Source: Henricia sp. BOLD:AAB3569 (taxonomy: Eukaryota; Echinodermata; Asteroidea; Spinulosida; Echinasteridae). From it: a stretch of 64,000 bases of DNA. Each line of letters starts with the position of its first letter. Position 1 is the first letter of the stretch. Under the pieces are notes generated by a model that was not told the origin of the DNA, did not search any database, and was given only the letters and a program-made list of their open reading frames with translations. The stretch is taken from assembly GCA_037783545.1 (NCBI GenBank), contig JBBELK010000217.1, forward strand, positions 744,001 through 808,000, read 5' to 3'. The translations under genes were made by a program, and so were the position numbers. Shown in pieces: positions 61,647 through 64,000 of this stretch.

Positions 61647-62954
61647 TAGAGTTCACACACAAACTTGAAACTGGTTTGCCGCTTGTGCGCGGCCTATCGC
61701 GACGCGCAAAAGTTTTGAGCTGGGTCAAAGTTCAAATCTGTTAAACTTTGACCGCGGTGCGCTGACCTTTCCAACGCACAGCCAATGAGGTATCAGAGAA
61801 GCCCCAAGTTACCAGAGTGGAATTTTCTATTTTGGAATAATCGGCGATTGGGAGCTCATGCAATGCGGTGAGCGCAGCGCGAAAGTGTGATTTTTCCGCG
61901 ATAGTGTGTATCCGCCTTAACTTAAGTCTTAATATTACCATATCGTGCCGTCATATGTTTTCGATCGTCACATGTTTTCGATCAGCAAACTTTACACTGA
62001 TATTTACCGCGGGACTGTACGAGATCCACCGTGATTTGTGGCTGTTTTGCAAACGGTGAATCGGTCGCTTGTCTGTGCCTTCAACTTGCTGCAAATCAAA
62101 TTACCTGGCATGAGTAATATCTTTCAAACTTTGCAAAATGTGTATTTACGGCTGAAGATCACTATCACACTTTTGGACTTTTATTATCAAGTGTATCATA
62201 CGGACATGATCTTTTATCAAATATTCCACCAAAAGCATCCTCAGATCGCTTAAGGTCCCGTTTTTTATTCGTGCAGGATCGATTGCGTGATTGCCCTGCC
62301 ACTGCCAGTTAAAAGTTTATGGTGTGCCAAATCCAACAAATTCTTATATCTTTTTTGAACGCGTATGGGAGGAATCCGGAACAGTGCGAAAATTTATTAA
62401 ATGTTGCCGGCAGGGCGTTTTAGCTAGATTTGAACGGGAAATTGTTCAAATTTGCAAAACCAGTGTGGGATATTATAGTGCTTTTGAAGCAGGCAAAATT
62501 TGAAGTCTCTTTGAAAATTCCGTTATCCGATCGAAAACCCATGACGCCAGGATATATTAGTCTTGGTGCAATAAACAATCTGTTGCACTTGGCATTAAAA
62601 GGAAGTAAAGTTCTACCTTAAGAAATTCCAAAACTAAAATACGGAGAAGAATCATTCATTTACTAGAAATTTACCGGAATGTGAAGGCATCGCTTTAGGT
62701 TGACATGACACCATACACGCATTTGACGTGAATTAAACCGGGCGTACTGTGTCACAGTGTGTGCTTGCAAGTGGCCTTAATGGGCCACCGTACCATGGTT
62801 CTCAACATTTCAGCCAATCAGCGTCGAGTGCGTCACGTTGGGGAACAGTCCGGGCTATTTCGGGAAAAAAGTGTTCATCGTTTTGTCCTTATTGTTTGTG
62901 TTATTTTGTACTTGTTGATGTATTAAAGTATTTGTATAATATTGGAAAGCTTTG
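61647..62954. other. No gene recognised
   Basis: Several frames of 60-70 codons occur on the plus strand but none shows a family signature, and no repeat boundary is visible. Confidence 0.4.
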
Positions 62955-62955
62955 C

Positions 62956-63022
62956 GGGTGATATGAGAATACATGTATATACCGAATTTCCATGACGAGT
63001 GCGGTATATTCTCATATCACCC
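62956..63022. repeat. Hairpin, arms about 22 bp
   Basis: CGGGTGATATGAGAATA and the inverse TATTCTCATATCACCCG enclose CATGTATATACCG words. Probably a small foldback element or the end of the next one. Confidence 0.75.
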
Positions 63023-63038
63023 GAAAAGACATCCAATA

Positions 63039-63305
63039 TTATTATTGTTATAAAATGAAGCTTTGTTTTGAAAGATTTCTGCGAGATTTTTGTCTGTTTG
63101 GTGTTGAAAACTTCAGTTTTGTTATTGTTATACAGTATTTTTTTTTACTGTACTCTTGCACGAATAGCACACATTCACTCGATACACCACGCTCGTACGC
63201 GTGTGCTTTGGTGCGGCCAGCGTGCACGCCCATCAGATTGGGGCTCTGTGCTGCACAGTATCAGAAACGCACGGTATCCGCAAAAGCTTCATTTTATATA
63301 ATAAT
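63039..63305. mobile_element. Foldback element with AAAATGAAGCTTT ends
   Basis: TTATTATTGTTATAAAATGA and the inverse end TCATTTTATATAATAATA. The right half (CAGTATCAGAAACGCACGGT) is the inverse of 7313-7370 and 8845-8895 in the first-quarter tandem duplication. The family is therefore shared by both ends of the window. Confidence 0.7.
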
Positions 63306-63762
63306 ACTTTTTCTTGGAGCCTGAAGACATCTGCAAACAAGTGAAACGATACTCTGTGAATATACATGTAGCAACAATATCTGTTTGTCTGCCGGTTGAT
63401 CACATTTCGCCAAAAGGTTGTTCGCCCAGTCCCTACCCGGAGCTCCGTTGCGCTTATATCTAGCGACCGGGAGGTTTATGTAAAATTCGCGATACAGCTG
63501 GAATACTTATGCAAATTTGCCCAAAGTGTAATTCAGGCTTCCGTACGTTGTTGAGCCTGTTTCAAAGTAAACAGGCGAGCGAGTGGCTTGATACCACGGT
63601 GGTCTGAGTGCCATACCATCCTACTTGTTTAGATACCAAGATAATTTATCTCATCAAGTTCCTAGAATCTTACCTCGATTCCTTGAATGCTATTTTAACA
63701 AAAGTGAAATTTGCATTTCTTACAGAATGTGACCTTTCCGTTTTTTGGTTATCTTATTGCAG

Positions 63763-63814
63763 TGGGATCATGTGATGGGAACCTCTCTGACTAAAGACAG
63801 ACTTTGTGTTTTTG
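63763..63814 (+). CDS. Candidate internal exon, unassigned
   Basis: A strong acceptor (GGTTATCTTATTGCAG) and donor (TTTTTG|GTAAGT) bound 52 bp. Only one frame is open: WDHVMGTSLTKDRLCVF. No family recognised. It may belong to a plus-strand gene that continues beyond the window. Confidence 0.3.
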
Positions 63815-63867
63815 GTAAGTATTTGTAAAACATCAAATTACTAACAACATGTGGATTACAAGTATCA

Positions 63868-64000
63868 TTTGCAATGTCACAAAATTTTACTTAATGAGTT
63901 GACAAGAAGTTTTGTTCTGTCAAAAATTGCACAATTTTGTAAGAAATTGGTTTAAAAGGTGGTTTAAAAAATGAGCATCATCCTTTTTAGATCACTCATT
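63868..64000 (+). repeat. Family R left end, cut by the window edge
   Basis: TTTGCAATGTCACAAAATTT and ACTTAATGAGTTGACAAGAA match the element at 6585. The right arm is outside the window. Confidence 0.65.

Noticed and set aside
1-64000. LTR retroelements, Polintons or other virus-derived elements
   Set aside because: No long terminal direct repeats with TG..CA ends, no gag/pol/capsid-like frames and no primer-binding sites were seen.

Overview
The window is eukaryotic and almost certainly from an invertebrate deuterostome (lancelet, echinoderm or hemichordate; the sequence alone does not decide which). It carries three intron-rich animal genes in an AT-rich background crowded with short DNA transposons, tRNA-derived SINEs, foldbacks and the palindromic words GTACATGTAC and ACCGGT. 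I saw no bacterial operons, CRISPR arrays or rRNA.

Host genes. (1) GCH1 (GTP cyclohydrolase I), minus strand: only the first coding exon (17242-17644) is recognisable, so the first 17 kb is probably its first intron. (2) FANCL (Fanconi anaemia RING E3 ligase), plus strand, 27575-37137: complete in nine coding exons, 389 aa, every junction in phase, one GC-AG intron. (3) A VRK1-type vaccinia-related kinase, minus strand, 56104-41867: complete in eleven coding exons, 525 aa, with a long basic tail. FANCL and VRK converge tail to tail, the arrangement that FANCL and VRK2 have in human. GCH1 and FANCL diverge head to head across about 10 kb of repeats.

Layout. 1-17 kb: two tandem segmental duplications, SINEs and several terminal-inverted-repeat (TIR) elements. 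17.2-17.6 kb: GCH1 exon 1. 17.7-27.5 kb: repeat-rich intergenic DNA with a hAT-type element that has perfect 8-bp target duplications. 27.5-37.1 kb: FANCL, whose introns hold a hAT element nested in a TTAA element, a 1-kb transposon remnant with a Myb/SANT-like fragment, and MITEs. 37.1-41.9 kb: intergenic, including a duplication of the FANCL stop-codon region. 41.9-56.1 kb: VRK, whose introns hold a LINE L2-type reverse transcriptase tail broken by a DNA element, a 22-bp satellite of about 30 units with one CCCTAA in most units, and a three-headed SINE. 56.1-64 kb: foldbacks, a very young Mutator-like palindrome with a 9-bp target duplication, a ~110-bp minisatellite and two orphan candidate exons.

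The three genes act in separate pathways (tetrahydrobiopterin synthesis, interstrand crosslink repair, chromatin and nuclear-envelope phosphorylation). Their proximity reads as conserved linkage, not a functional cluster.
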